From: Bariatricus massiliensis
GTDB lineage: Bacteria > Bacillota > Clostridia > Lachnospirales > Lachnospiraceae
NCBI RefSeq assembly: GCF_900086725.1
Contig: NZ_LT574838.1
Location: 1,698,571-1,762,570 of the forward strand
Length of the DNA stretch: 64,000 nt
Direction: 5' to 3'
Every line of letters starts with the position of its first letter. The stretch's first letter is position 1. Below, one piece after another: positions 1-8,023 of the stretch. A program made the translations under genes and the position numbers. Under the pieces are notes generated by a model. That model saw only the letters and a list, made by a program, of their open reading frames with translations. It ran no database searches and was not told where the DNA came from.

Positions 1-359
1 TTGTAGATAAGTTCCCCCTTGTACGTCTCTATGCAGAATTTGTACAAAGAACCTGTCTGTACTCCCGGGACAAATGCAGTATAGATGCCAAGCGGTTCGT
101 TGCGCTCCATCGGATTTGCTTTGACGTCCCAGCCATTGAAATCCCCGACAACAGAAACGTTCTCTGCATGGGGTGCCCACACCGCAAAATAGACGCCTTC
201 TCTCCTGCCGTCCTTCACCACGTGAGCTCCCAACTTCTTATAAATCTCATAATGGTTCCCTTGACCAAACAAATACTGGTCCAGCTCACCGATTTCATAG
301 GCCTTTTTCGGTCTCTCCATCTTTTTCTGTGTTCCCTTTGCTGTTTTCTTTACTGCCAT
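1..359 (-). CDS. glgB: 1,4-alpha-glucan branching enzyme, N-terminal part (runs off the window)
   Basis: The first 119 codons are visible. The protein starts MAVKKTAKG and contains YLFGQGNHYEIYKKLGAH, then GVYFAVWAPHAENVSVVGDFNGW. This is the N-terminal CBM48 beta-sandwich found in GlgB-type glycogen branching enzymes, which make alpha-1,6 branches in cytoplasmic glycogen. The GH13 catalytic domain lies beyond base 1. The ATG at 359 follows a GAGGGTG ribosome binding site. An oppositely placed terminator separates it from the TPR/AAA gene upstream. The assignment to GlgB rather than another CBM48 protein is from recognition of this N-terminus. Confidence 0.85.
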   Translation of the reverse strand, partial: MAVKKTAKGTQKKMERPKKAYEIGELDQYLFGQGNHYEIYKKLGAHVVKDGRREGVYFAVWAPHAENVSVVGDFNGWDVKANPMERNEPLGIYTAFVPGVQTGSLYKFCIETYKGELIY

Positions 360-419
360 ACCATCACCCTCTATCAGTTCATATAGTTAGAAATATTATA
401 CTAGAATATGTTAAAAAAA

Positions 420-464
420 GAAAGAGTTTTGGTCAAAATACACATACCAAAACCCTTCTCTTTC
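420..464 (-). terminator. Terminator of the TPR/AAA gene
   Basis: Arms 420-433 and 446-464 form a stem (GTTTTGGT with ACCAAAAC, extended by GAAAGA with TCTTTC after a small internal loop). On the minus strand it is followed by seven T (413-419). It lies just past the stop at 473 and ahead of glgB. Confidence 0.75.
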
Positions 465-472
465 GTTATTAT

Positions 473-3262
473 TTATGATTTGAAGTCTTCTTCCTTCAAA
501 ATGATGCGGTCTGCTTCATCAGTACTCTTTCCGAATACCCGTTTCACCAGATGCTTCACATTAGCTTTCTGGGAATGTTCAATAGCTTCATCCATTATCT
601 CTTTTACTTCGGCGACAGTTACTGCGTGGTCTTCCCTCTGCATCATATCAATTCTGCTGTAGAGAGCCAAAATTCCCATTTCATCGATGCGGTATCCGTT
701 CTCCTTGGCATAAGTCTGGCCAAAAGTCACAAGCTCATCATTAATGAAAATCGGCAGTTCCAATCTAGAAGTAAACTTTTTCTTGAATTCAGGATTAGCC
801 GCAAACAGTTTCTCCAATGGCTTTCTCTGCTCTTCCAGCACGAACAGAAGCTCATTTGTCTGTTCTTCCATCAACTCATTTAACTCACGTACGGTGCGGG
901 CATTCATTTTTGCCGCTTTTTCAATAATAATTGCGCCTCCGTTAAGCTTATCTATGATAGTGCTGATTTCCTTTTTATTGAGTGAGTCGCCGGTTACTAT
1001 AGCAACTTTACCCTGTTTTAGTTTACGTTGTTTCTGAATCGCTTTTACAATATCAACGGCAAGTACTGTCTTACCTGAGCCTTTCCGGCCAATAACCAGA
1101 ATATTACCTGTGCGGGAAGTTCCATATCGATTCTTACATCTCTTGTCATTTTCCAGCACTTCAACAATCTGCTCACTAACTCCGCGGATAGGCACAAAAT
1201 AAGAAAATAGCTTTTTCTGTTCCTCCGTCAATCCTACCTTTAAACCGATTTCACTGGTGGCGCTCAAGTCATAGCGTCCCTGAACAACAAATCCCGTGTC
1301 GAACTTATTCATACGGGCCGTGATTTCTTCCTCGGAAGGTTCCTCAATTTCAAGAACCGCTTCTTTTTTCTTCGGCTGAGGCTTTATGTCAGGCAGTACT
1401 CTCGTCTCAGAAGCGGCTGCCGCAGAAGCTTTCCTGCGCGGCCTGCGAACCGGCTCGGGCTCCGGAATTGGCTCCGGTTCATACTCGTCGTCGTCCTCAT
1501 ATTCGTCGTCCTCGTCGTAGTATTCTTCCTCGCCTTCATACTCTTCGTCGTCTTCGTACTCTTCGTCGTCCTCGTACTCTTCGTCGTCCTCGTACTCTAC
1601 TTCTTCGTCTTCGTACTCTTCGTCGTCTTCGTACTCTTCCTCGTCCTCGTCTTCGTACTCTTCTTCGTCGTCTTCGTACTCTTCTTCGTCGTCCTCGTAC
1701 TCTTCGTCGTCCTCGTACTCTACTTCGTCGTCTTCGTACTCTTCTTCGTCGTCCTCGTACTCTACTTCTTCGTCCTCGTACTCTTCGTCGTCTTCGTACT
1801 CTTCTTCGTCGTCTTCGTACTCTTCTTCGTCTTCGTACTCTTCTTCGTCTTCGTACTCTTCCTCGTCGTCTTCGTACTCTTCTTCGTCTTCGTACTCTTC
1901 TTCGTCGTCTTCGTACTCTTCTTCTTCGTCTTCGTATTCTTCCTCGTCGTCGGACTCCTCTTCATCTTCATCAAGGTGGAGAAGTTCTACAACGTTGCCC
2001 ATATTCTCTACTTCTTCCTCTTCTTCAGGCTCGTCCTCATATTCTACGGCAGTAAGGAATTCCGAATCCTCTTCGTCCATCGGCTCAGGCTCTGTACCAT
2101 TTTCCAACTCTTCCATCAATTTTCTGATATCTTCAGATAAAATAGTCTTTGTATCTTGTGGCACAGCGCTCTCATCGCTTTCCTGTTCAACCTTCTTTGC
2201 TTTTTTCTTTTCTATTTCTTTTTTATTCTTTTCAATTATCTTTGCGTTTTCCTTCTGTGTTTCTTCCCAATTGGACAGAATCTCTTCTATCTTCATCTGT
2301 CCCGTAATCTGAGGATCATCCTCTTCTTCTTTGGCAGCCACATCGACGCCGCTGGCTACAGCCACACCAGTCTTCAAGACATCCGCAAGACTTGCGCCTG
2401 TGATTGTAGTCACAATCTCAGACGTATTCTCAATCTTAGTTCTCGGCCTTGGAGGCTGCGGTCTTTCATCAGGAAGACTCTCCAAATCAGGTTCGATAAT
2501 CTCTGCCATCGGTTCCGGCAGATCAGGCAGATCTATACTTCCGGTAACATGCACATTCTCTCTGATCTTCTGGGATATTCTCGGATCCGGCGCCGGACGC
2601 TCTTTCGGCTTTTTAAACATCGGTTTCTTTTTGACAGGCGCTGCCTTGCCCGCATTCCGCTGATCATACTTTTCTTGCTGCAGCGGAGTCAAAGGCTTAT
2701 ATTTCATCTTAAGCTCCATAGCCTGATAGACATATTTGCCCTCGCTGAACCAGAGTATCAAATCATCACACTCTTCCAAACACTCTGCTGTCATCCCTGC
2801 TTCATGATACAGCTTGGCCAGCTCAAAGGCCCATTTTTCTACATACTCTGCCCGCTTAAATTCTTCCAGCGCTTCAATCTGCTGCGCCAGCGGTGCATTC
2901 TGTGCTTTTAATATTTTATATCGGAGAATATGCTGATTCGGATCCTTCGGCGCAATCTTCACATATTCCTCGTAACAATCCATTGCCTCTTCCAGCTCAT
3001 TTGTCTTCAATGCCAGAAGGCCTAAACGGTACACAATCTTTCGGCTTGTGGGAGCTTTGTCATAAGCGATAAATAAGATATCACGAGCCTTCTGGAACTC
3101 ACCGGTATTCTCATATATCTCACTTACAGTCGAAAGCATAGACGTATTCTTGACCTTCCTCCAGTCAATCGTATCTGCAATTTCCATCGCTTTCCTATAA
3201 GACTTATTCTCCACGTATTCAAGCATCTGTTCTGTTTTTACGCGATATTCATATTTATCCAA
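473..3262 (-). CDS. TPR protein with acidic repeat linker and C-terminal P-loop ATPase domain
   Basis: 929 residues in three parts. Residues 1-210 are TPR-like helical repeats. Residues about 210-430 are a charged linker with Lys/Glu-rich coiled-coil stretches, and 430-595 are an almost pure Glu/Asp/Tyr tandem repeat. From about 690 comes a P-loop ATPase domain with Walker A GRKGSGKT, of the CbbX/SpoVK-like AAA kind by general appearance. There is no signal peptide or membrane segment, so it is probably cytoplasmic. The start is TTG (3260-3262) behind a good GAGGTGAG site; there is no competing ATG. I do not know its substrate; a chaperone or remodelling role is only suggested by TPR plus ATPase. 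It is transcribed alone. Confidence 0.7.
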   Translation of the reverse strand: MDKYEYRVKTEQMLEYVENKSYRKAMEIADTIDWRKVKNTSMLSTVSEIYENTGEFQKARDILFIAYDKAPTSRKIVYRLGLLALKTNELEEAMDCYEEYVKIAPKDPNQHILRYKILKAQNAPLAQQIEALEEFKRAEYVEKWAFELAKLYHEAGMTAECLEECDDLILWFSEGKYVYQAMELKMKYKPLTPLQQEKYDQRNAGKAAPVKKKPMFKKPKERPAPDPRISQKIRENVHVTGSIDLPDLPEPMAEIIEPDLESLPDERPQPPRPRTKIENTSEIVTTITGASLADVLKTGVAVASGVDVAAKEEEDDPQITGQMKIEEILSNWEETQKENAKIIEKNKKEIEKKKAKKVEQESDESAVPQDTKTILSEDIRKLMEELENGTEPEPMDEEDSEFLTAVEYEDEPEEEEEVENMGNVVELLHLDEDEEESDDEEEYEDEEEEYEDDEEEYEDEEEYEDDEEEYEDEEEYEDEEEYEDDEEEYEDDEEYEDEEVEYEDDEEEYEDDEVEYEDDEEYEDDEEEYEDDEEEYEDEDEEEYEDDEEYEDEEVEYEDDEEYEDDEEYEDDEEYEGEEEYYDEDDEYEDDDEYEPEPIPEPEPVRRPRRKASAAAASETRVLPDIKPQPKKKEAVLEIEEPSEEEITARMNKFDTGFVVQGRYDLSATSEIGLKVGLTEEQKKLFSYFVPIRGVSEQIVEVLENDKRCKNRYGTSRTGNILVIGRKGSGKTVLAVDIVKAIQKQRKLKQGKVAIVTGDSLNKKEISTIIDKLNGGAIIIEKAAKMNARTVRELNELMEEQTNELLFVLEEQRKPLEKLFAANPEFKKKFTSRLELPIFINDELVTFGQTYAKENGYRIDEMGILALYSRIDMMQREDHAVTVAEVKEIMDEAIEHSQKANVKHLVKRVFGKSTDEADRIILKEEDFKS
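1485..1965 (-). repeat. In-frame minisatellite encoding (D/E)nEY(E)DD acidic repeats
   Basis: About 480 bp made almost only of permutations of tcgtcgtcctcgtactct and tcgtcttcgtactctt (plus-strand reading), encoding EEYEDDEEEYEDEE-like units. Units are multiples of 3 bp, so copy-number change keeps the frame. The opposite strand carries a long spurious open frame because of the repeat, which I do not treat as a gene. Confidence 0.9.
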
Positions 3263-4508
3263 CGTCTCTCACCTCATACTAAATACATTTTTACTACATA
3301 AGTGTATCATAACGTTTAGTCAAAGTCAAAAAAATAGCAGTAATTTCCGCAAAAATATTAAGAAAATGTTACAGAAATTATAACTTTTGGAAACGCACAC
3401 ACAATGAAACAGCCATTATAATATGAATTATAATGGCTGTTCTCTATTTAGTTTTATTTTATTTATTTTTAATCGGAGGAATCAAATTGATTCCCGTCCT
3501 TGTGAGCTATATAAAATTTTATATTTAATATAATTCAAAGTTCAGATTTAATTTTTATATTTCTATATCAATCTATCTGGATATCTTATTTATATTCCCT
3601 CAATCTTCATATAAATATCTTACTTAGTTATTCCTATCTATAACCCTTCAAACTATTATCAGCGCCCTTATCATTTAATAATAATTCTAATAAGCTATTC
3701 CGTCTATAACTGATATTTATATAATTGTTCTCATATAAATCTGATATTATTAGTTAATGTTTCTTCACACATCTTCTAATGCTTTGAATTACTGTGGTAT
3801 TTATCTCAATATGTCTGCAAATTATGAATCTTAGTAATAATCTTTATCGGCTTAATCTACATCTCCGATTTCTTAATCATTTTTTTCTGGTGCCGATTAT
3901 TATCTATGGTAAAGGCTCATCTCACAAGAACTTTCATTTGCCATACCACTAACATATTGAGTTGTAAATTCGAAATTGTCCAACGGTCAAAGCCTCCATT
4001 TCCACTTATTTCCAAAATTCTTTTAAAAGTTAAACTTTAATTTTTAATTATTGTCCTATTTTTTAATTTAAAATATCTAATTATAGAAACTTGGAATTAA
4101 AAAACTTTGTTGCTATTATGGATTATCAGTTATAAAAGTTTGATATGTTATAAATCTCATCTACGAAACACTCATAAACCAAACATATAACGCGCCCTTT
4201 TAAAACTTTCTAATCTTCAAATAACAATTACTTTTTAATTGCATTTCTAAGTTAAATTACTTTAATTCTTAAATTATTAAAACCATTAGAGCTTTAATAA
4301 TTATTTTAAAATAGAAACGATAGTTAAAAATTATGAAGCTACTTTTTTGAAATTCCCTTTCTCGTCAGGAGTTTCTTTTCTTTTGGATTGACTTTATAAT
4401 ATCACTGCGCCTTTCTTTTGTCAATACTATTTTTGATTATTTTTTAAGTTTTTTTATTATTGATTATCATAAACTTAATTATCTGAATATTCAGTCGGTA
4501 GGGATTGT
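3263..4508. other. 1.2-kb AT-rich stretch without a supported gene
   Basis: Between the TPR/AAA gene and the bioY operator there is no open frame with a plausible ribosome binding site. Base composition is far more AT-rich than the flanks, with strings of TAATA/TTATT and few G. The only clear structure is the hairpin at 3408-3441. It could be a decayed insertion, a very long leader, or a non-coding RNA locus; nothing in the sequence decides between these. Confidence 0.6.
3408..3441 (+). terminator. Perfect 15-bp hairpin followed by T-rich tract
   Basis: Arm 3408-3422 (ACAGCCATTATAAT core) and its exact complement 3427-3441 with a 4-nt ATGA loop. The plus strand continues T-rich (3441-3470). 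No plus-strand gene lies upstream, so it may end an unseen small transcript or antisense transcription, or simply be a remnant. Confidence 0.5.
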
Positions 4509-4561
4509 TTGTTAACTCTATTATATTTTTGGTTGACAATAGTTATCACTTATATTATTAT
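4509..4561 (+). promoter_or_regulatory. BirA-type operator overlapping the bioY promoter
   Basis: An inverted repeat TTGTTAACT (4509-4517) and GGTTGACAA (4531-4539) with a 13-bp spacer resembles the Firmicute BirA/biotin operator (TTGTwAACC, spacer, GGTTwACAA). The right arm overlaps a -35 box TTGACA (4533-4538), which has a TATTAT -10 (4556-4561) at 17-bp spacing. Biotin-loaded BirA would therefore shut off bioY. The similarity to the operator is from memory of the published consensus; the spacer is slightly short. Confidence 0.7.
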
Positions 4562-4630
4562 GTCTTCAGAGTTCAAAATAAGGCTTTTACTTATGTCTTA
4601 TCACTAAAACGAAAAAGGAGCGTAACCACT

Positions 4631-5200
4631 ATGCACAAAACCTCAGCAAACTTTCAAGCCAGTATGAACACCAGACAAATGGTTCTTATTGCTCTCATGA
4701 CCGCAGTCACCTGTATTCTGGCCCCTTTCTCCATACCTATTCCCATAAGCCCTGTTCCCATATCCTTGACTAATCTTGTCCTCTATATCAGCGTCTTTAT
4801 TTTGTCATGGAAACAGGCCACACTGAGTTACGCAGTATATCTGCTGCTCGGCATTGCCGGGCTTCCAGTGTTTTCCGGGTTTGCAGGGGGGCTTGCCAAA
4901 GTGGCTGGCCCTACAGGCGGTTATCTGGCCGGTTTTATTTTTCTAACTATTTTGTCTGGATTCGTAATACAAAAATCATCGGGAAAATATCGGTATCTCT
5001 TCTATACACTAGGCCTGCTTCTTGGCACGGCAGTCATGTATGTCTTTGGAACATTTTGGCTTGCCGCACAGATGAACCTGACCTTCGCACAGGGTTTAGC
5101 GGTCGGAGTCCTTCCTTACCTTCCTGTAGACATTATAAAAATCGTCATTGCATTGGTTCTTGGGCCGATATTAAGGAAAAGATTGTGCAATATCCATTAA
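4631..5200 (+). CDS. bioY: BioY, biotin transporter substrate-binding subunit (ECF type)
   Basis: 189 residues, about six hydrophobic segments. It has the BioY-type N-terminus RQMVLIALMTAVTCILAPF, SIPIPISPVPISL, and the family stretch GLPVFSGFAGG...GPTGGYL. BioY is the membrane S component that binds biotin and works with the EcfAT energising module, which is not in this window. The start is ATG at 4631 with AAGGAG ten bases upstream; an upstream in-frame start near 4505 would lie inside the operator and before the -10, so it is rejected. The BirA-type operator fits repression by biotin. No biotin synthesis genes are adjacent, suggesting a scavenger. Confidence 0.92.
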   Translation: MHKTSANFQASMNTRQMVLIALMTAVTCILAPFSIPIPISPVPISLTNLVLYISVFILSWKQATLSYAVYLLLGIAGLPVFSGFAGGLAKVAGPTGGYLAGFIFLTILSGFVIQKSSGKYRYLFYTLGLLLGTAVMYVFGTFWLAAQMNLTFAQGLAVGVLPYLPVDIIKIVIALVLGPILRKRLCNIH

Positions 5201-5286
5201 ATTTATAATATGCAAAAAATCCCCTTTCTTCTTTTCCACCATTTGTGCTAAACTAAAAGTAATGTAACCGCGAAAGGAGATTTAAA

Positions 5287-6696
5287 ATGGGAGGTTTTTT
5301 TGGAGTTGCTTCAAAAAATGACTGCACTCTTGATTTGTTTTATGGAGTAGATTATCATTCTCACCTCGGAACTAGAAGAGGCGGGATGGCTACGCACGGA
5401 CAGGATGGATTTAACCGTGCGATTCACAATATTGAAAATTCACCATTTCGTACGAAATTTGAACGGGATGTAGAAGAACTGAAGGGGAACTTAGGAATCG
5501 GCTGTATTTCAGACTTTGAGCCGCAGCCCCTCTTAATCCAATCACACATTGGAAGCTTCGCTATCACTACCGTTGGAAAAATCAACAATATGGACAAGCT
5601 ACTGAAAATTGTATATGAAAACGGCCATTCACATTTTCAGGAGATGAGCAACGGTCAGGTGAACGCTACGGAGCTCATCGCCGCGCTTATTAGTAAAAAG
5701 GATTCTTTTACCGAAGGTATCCGTTATGTGCAGTCGCTTGTCGATGGTTCCATGACACTTCTCCTTTTGACGGAAGAAGGCATCTATGCCGCAAGAGACC
5801 GTTTCGGCCGTACTCCTGTGGCCATAGGCAAGAAAAAAGATGCCTACTGTGTTTCTTTTGAGAGCTTTGCCTATATCAATCTGGGTTACACAAATTATAA
5901 GGAATTAGGCCCCGGTGAGATTGTATATATTACTCCCGAGAGTGTGGAGACGGTCAGCGCTCCCTGTGAAAAGATGCGTATATGCTCTTTCCTCTGGGTA
6001 TACTACGGGTACCCCACCTCTTCTTATGAAGGTGTCAATGTAGAGCAGATGCGTTACAATTGTGGAAGTCTTCTTGCCAAGCGCGATGAAGGGACTGTCG
6101 AGCCTGACTGTATCGCCGGTGTGCCCGACTCTGGAATCGCCCACGCCATTGGGTATGCCAATGAATCCGGTATTCCCTACGCCCGGCCATTCATCAAGTA
6201 TACCCCGACTTGGCCTCGTTCTTTCATGCCGACCAGCCAGAACCAAAGGAATCTCATCGCACGTATGAAACTGATTCCCGTTCAGTCGCTGATTGAAGAC
6301 CGCAGACTTCTTCTAATCGATGATTCCATCGTACGTGGAACGCAGCTGCGTGAGACCACCGAATTCCTATATCACAGCGGAGCCAAAGAAGTTCATGTCC
6401 GTCCGGCATGTCCGCCACTGTTGTACGGCTGCAAATACCTCAATTTCTCCCGTTCTAAATCCGAATTGGATTTAATTACAAGAAGGATTATCAAAGAATG
6501 GGAAGGGGACAATGATGAGAAATATCTGTCCGAGTACGCAGACCCTAACAGCGACCGTTATCAAAAGCTGTTGGACGAAATCCGCCGTCAGCAGAATTTC
6601 ACTTCACTGCGCTATCACCGTCTGGACGACTTGATCGAGGCAATCGGCATTGACTCCTGCAAGCTCTGCACCTACTGTTTTAACGGAGTAGAATAA
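5287..6696 (+). CDS. PurF-like amidophosphoribosyltransferase homologue lacking the catalytic Cys
   Basis: 469 residues. The N-terminal half is an Ntn-type class II glutamine amidotransferase fold (YHSHLGTRRGG, SNGQVNATELI, AARDRFGRTPVAIG). The C-terminal half is a phosphoribosyltransferase with the PRPP loop LLLIDDSIVRGTQ. Cys residues at RICSFLW, CPPLLYGC and SCKLCTYC match the layout of the Fe-S ligands in Bacillus-type PurF. However the protein begins MGGFFGV where PurF has MCGVFGI, so the nucleophile Cys that hydrolyses glutamine is Gly. I infer no glutaminase activity; it may use ammonia or have another role. It stands alone, outside a pur operon. Start ATG follows AAAGGAG. Confidence 0.8.
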   Translation: MGGFFGVASKNDCTLDLFYGVDYHSHLGTRRGGMATHGQDGFNRAIHNIENSPFRTKFERDVEELKGNLGIGCISDFEPQPLLIQSHIGSFAITTVGKINNMDKLLKIVYENGHSHFQEMSNGQVNATELIAALISKKDSFTEGIRYVQSLVDGSMTLLLLTEEGIYAARDRFGRTPVAIGKKKDAYCVSFESFAYINLGYTNYKELGPGEIVYITPESVETVSAPCEKMRICSFLWVYYGYPTSSYEGVNVEQMRYNCGSLLAKRDEGTVEPDCIAGVPDSGIAHAIGYANESGIPYARPFIKYTPTWPRSFMPTSQNQRNLIARMKLIPVQSLIEDRRLLLIDDSIVRGTQLRETTEFLYHSGAKEVHVRPACPPLLYGCKYLNFSRSKSELDLITRRIIKEWEGDNDEKYLSEYADPNSDRYQKLLDEIRRQQNFTSLRYHRLDDLIEAIGIDSCKLCTYCFNGVE

Positions 6697-6714
6697 AAAT
6701 GACAAAAGGGACAC

Positions 6715-6742
6715 GGTGTAACCTCAGAAATGGGGTTGCACC
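6715..6742 (+). terminator. Terminator after the PurF-like gene
   Basis: Stem GGTGTAACC (6715-6723) with GGTTGCACC (6734-6742), one G-U pair, followed by ATTTTCTTTT on the plus strand. Confidence 0.7.
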
Positions 6743-6786
6743 ATTTTCTTTTGCTTACATTTTGAATAAAAATCGGCGCTTCTCCA

Positions 6787-7185
6787 TTATCGCTCATAAT
6801 TCTCTTTCTTTTCTAATTTGGAATATCCACAGAGTTTATCCACGGCAAGAGAAGCATTTGACTGAAAATAAATATCTTTTCCTCTATTGCTCTCGTACAT
6901 AAAATCTCTTAACGGCTTGCTTGTATAATGGGAGAAATCACCGTATATAGCAAATTTCACTCCATAATTTATAAACTTTTGAAGGATCTCTCCTGCCATA
7001 CAGGTACTCAAAATAAAGAAATCATCTACAATCGCTTCTTTATTTACCGCAATATTTTCACATCCGGTTTCAAACTTTACACTCATAATTAGATTAAGCG
7101 CTGTCTGAATATCCGTAATTAAGTGTTCGTCGCTATAGATAACAGCAACAGATACATTATTCTTTTTTACAACTTCTGTTTTCAT
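6787..7185 (-). CDS. DUF4180 domain protein
   Basis: 132 residues. It carries the DUF4180 pattern: a helical first half, then EAIVDDFFILSTCMAGEILQKF and NYGVKFAIYGDFSHYTSKPL followed by RDFMYESNRG. The biochemical function of the family is not known to me. It lies 71 bp downstream of a TetR regulator on the same strand, a common pairing that suggests control by it. The ATG at 7185 with GGAG six bases upstream is preferred over ATG 7197 or TTG 7200. The protein is soluble and has no signal peptide. Confidence 0.85.
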   Translation of the reverse strand: MKTEVVKKNNVSVAVIYSDEHLITDIQTALNLIMSVKFETGCENIAVNKEAIVDDFFILSTCMAGEILQKFINYGVKFAIYGDFSHYTSKPLRDFMYESNRGKDIYFQSNASLAVDKLCGYSKLEKKENYER

Positions 7186-7256
7186 TTTTATCTCCATCAA
7201 TTCTAATATTTAATAGTTCGTCTGGCATTTTTGGTGTTGTTCATGGGGGTCTCCTG

Positions 7257-7835
7257 TTATTCGTATAAAGTATCAATCAAGTGGTCAGCCATAAAATCAA
7301 AAACTTCCAAATGATTTTTTGGCAAAATATCTTTGTTTTTGATATTCATAATCAGCGAATAGATAACGGAAATAGCCATATTGACATCACCTTTAAGTTT
7401 CAAAGCAGGGTGACTGGAAAAAAGTTGTCTGCTTAATTCTCCTGCTTGTTCCATTTCTTTTGCCTGTTCCTCTGATAGTTTGTTCATTAAAATTGTATAG
7501 TCGGTAGTATCCGAACCGTACAAAAAAGAATTCTTATCATAAGCTCGATAGATAAGCTTCAAGGCTTTTACCACACCTGATTTTCCTTTTTCTTCTTTCA
7601 TTGCCGCCGCAGCCATTTCACAAATTTCACGCTGTACAGAGCATAATACCTCACAAAAAAGAGCTTCTTTCGACTCAAAAAAAAGATAAAATGCTCCTTT
7701 TGATATGCCAGCCTGTTTACATATTTCATCAACACTTGTTTTTTTATAGCCATACTGAGTCCAGTTCTGCTTGCAAATGTCACTCAAACTTTTTCTAATA
7801 TTTTCTTTTTCTCTTTCAGAAAAGCTCCTTGCCAT
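7257..7835 (-). CDS. TetR/AcrR family transcriptional regulator
   Basis: 192 residues. The N-terminal 60 residues are a TetR helix-turn-helix (YGYKKTSVDEICKQAGISKGAFYLFFESKEALF, in parts). The remainder is a helical ligand-binding domain whose effector cannot be guessed. The ATG follows AAGGAGGCTGAATT. A palindrome immediately upstream (7852-7879) is a candidate autoregulatory operator. The downstream DUF4180 gene is the only obvious local target. Confidence 0.92.
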   Translation of the reverse strand: MARSFSEREKENIRKSLSDICKQNWTQYGYKKTSVDEICKQAGISKGAFYLFFESKEALFCEVLCSVQREICEMAAAAMKEEKGKSGVVKALKLIYRAYDKNSFLYGSDTTDYTILMNKLSEEQAKEMEQAGELSRQLFSSHPALKLKGDVNMAISVIYSLIMNIKNKDILPKNHLEVFDFMADHLIDTLYE

Positions 7836-7851
7836 AATTCAGCCTCCTTTA

Positions 7852-7879
7852 TATGACTAAAAATACCAATTCGGTCATA
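7852..7879 (-). promoter_or_regulatory. Candidate TetR operator
   Basis: TATGAC (7852-7857) and GTCATA (7874-7879) form an inverted repeat with a 16-bp spacer directly upstream of the TetR ribosome binding site, the usual place of an autoregulatory site. No experimental consensus is available. Confidence 0.4.
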
Positions 7880-7942
7880 GTTATAATAACATTCAAATTC
7901 CCAAAAGTCAATCAGGAAAAAAATTTACTTTTCGCACAAAAA

Positions 7943-7968
7943 CAGACAGAGTTTTTACACCCTGTCTG
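7943..7968 (-). terminator. Terminator of the sigma/beta-propeller operon
   Basis: CAGACAG (7943-7949) pairs with CTGTCTG (7962-7968). The minus strand continues TTTTTGT. It sits 55 bp past the stop of the beta-propeller gene. Confidence 0.7.
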
Positions 7969-8023
7969 CTATTTGTTTATGCGTAGATTATCTAAATGCG
8001 AATGTGACTGTCCCTTTTGTCTC

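Noticed and set aside
1485..1965. CRISPR-like or satellite array
   Set aside because: It is an in-frame coding minisatellite without spacers.
1468..2055. Long plus-strand open frame rich in Arg/Leu/Pro
   Set aside because: It is the antisense reading of the acidic repeat in the TPR/ATPase gene; it has low complexity and no ribosome binding site.
4505..4630. N-terminal extension of BioY
   Set aside because: The extension would start inside the BirA-type operator and upstream of the -10 box; ATG 4631 has the ribosome binding site.
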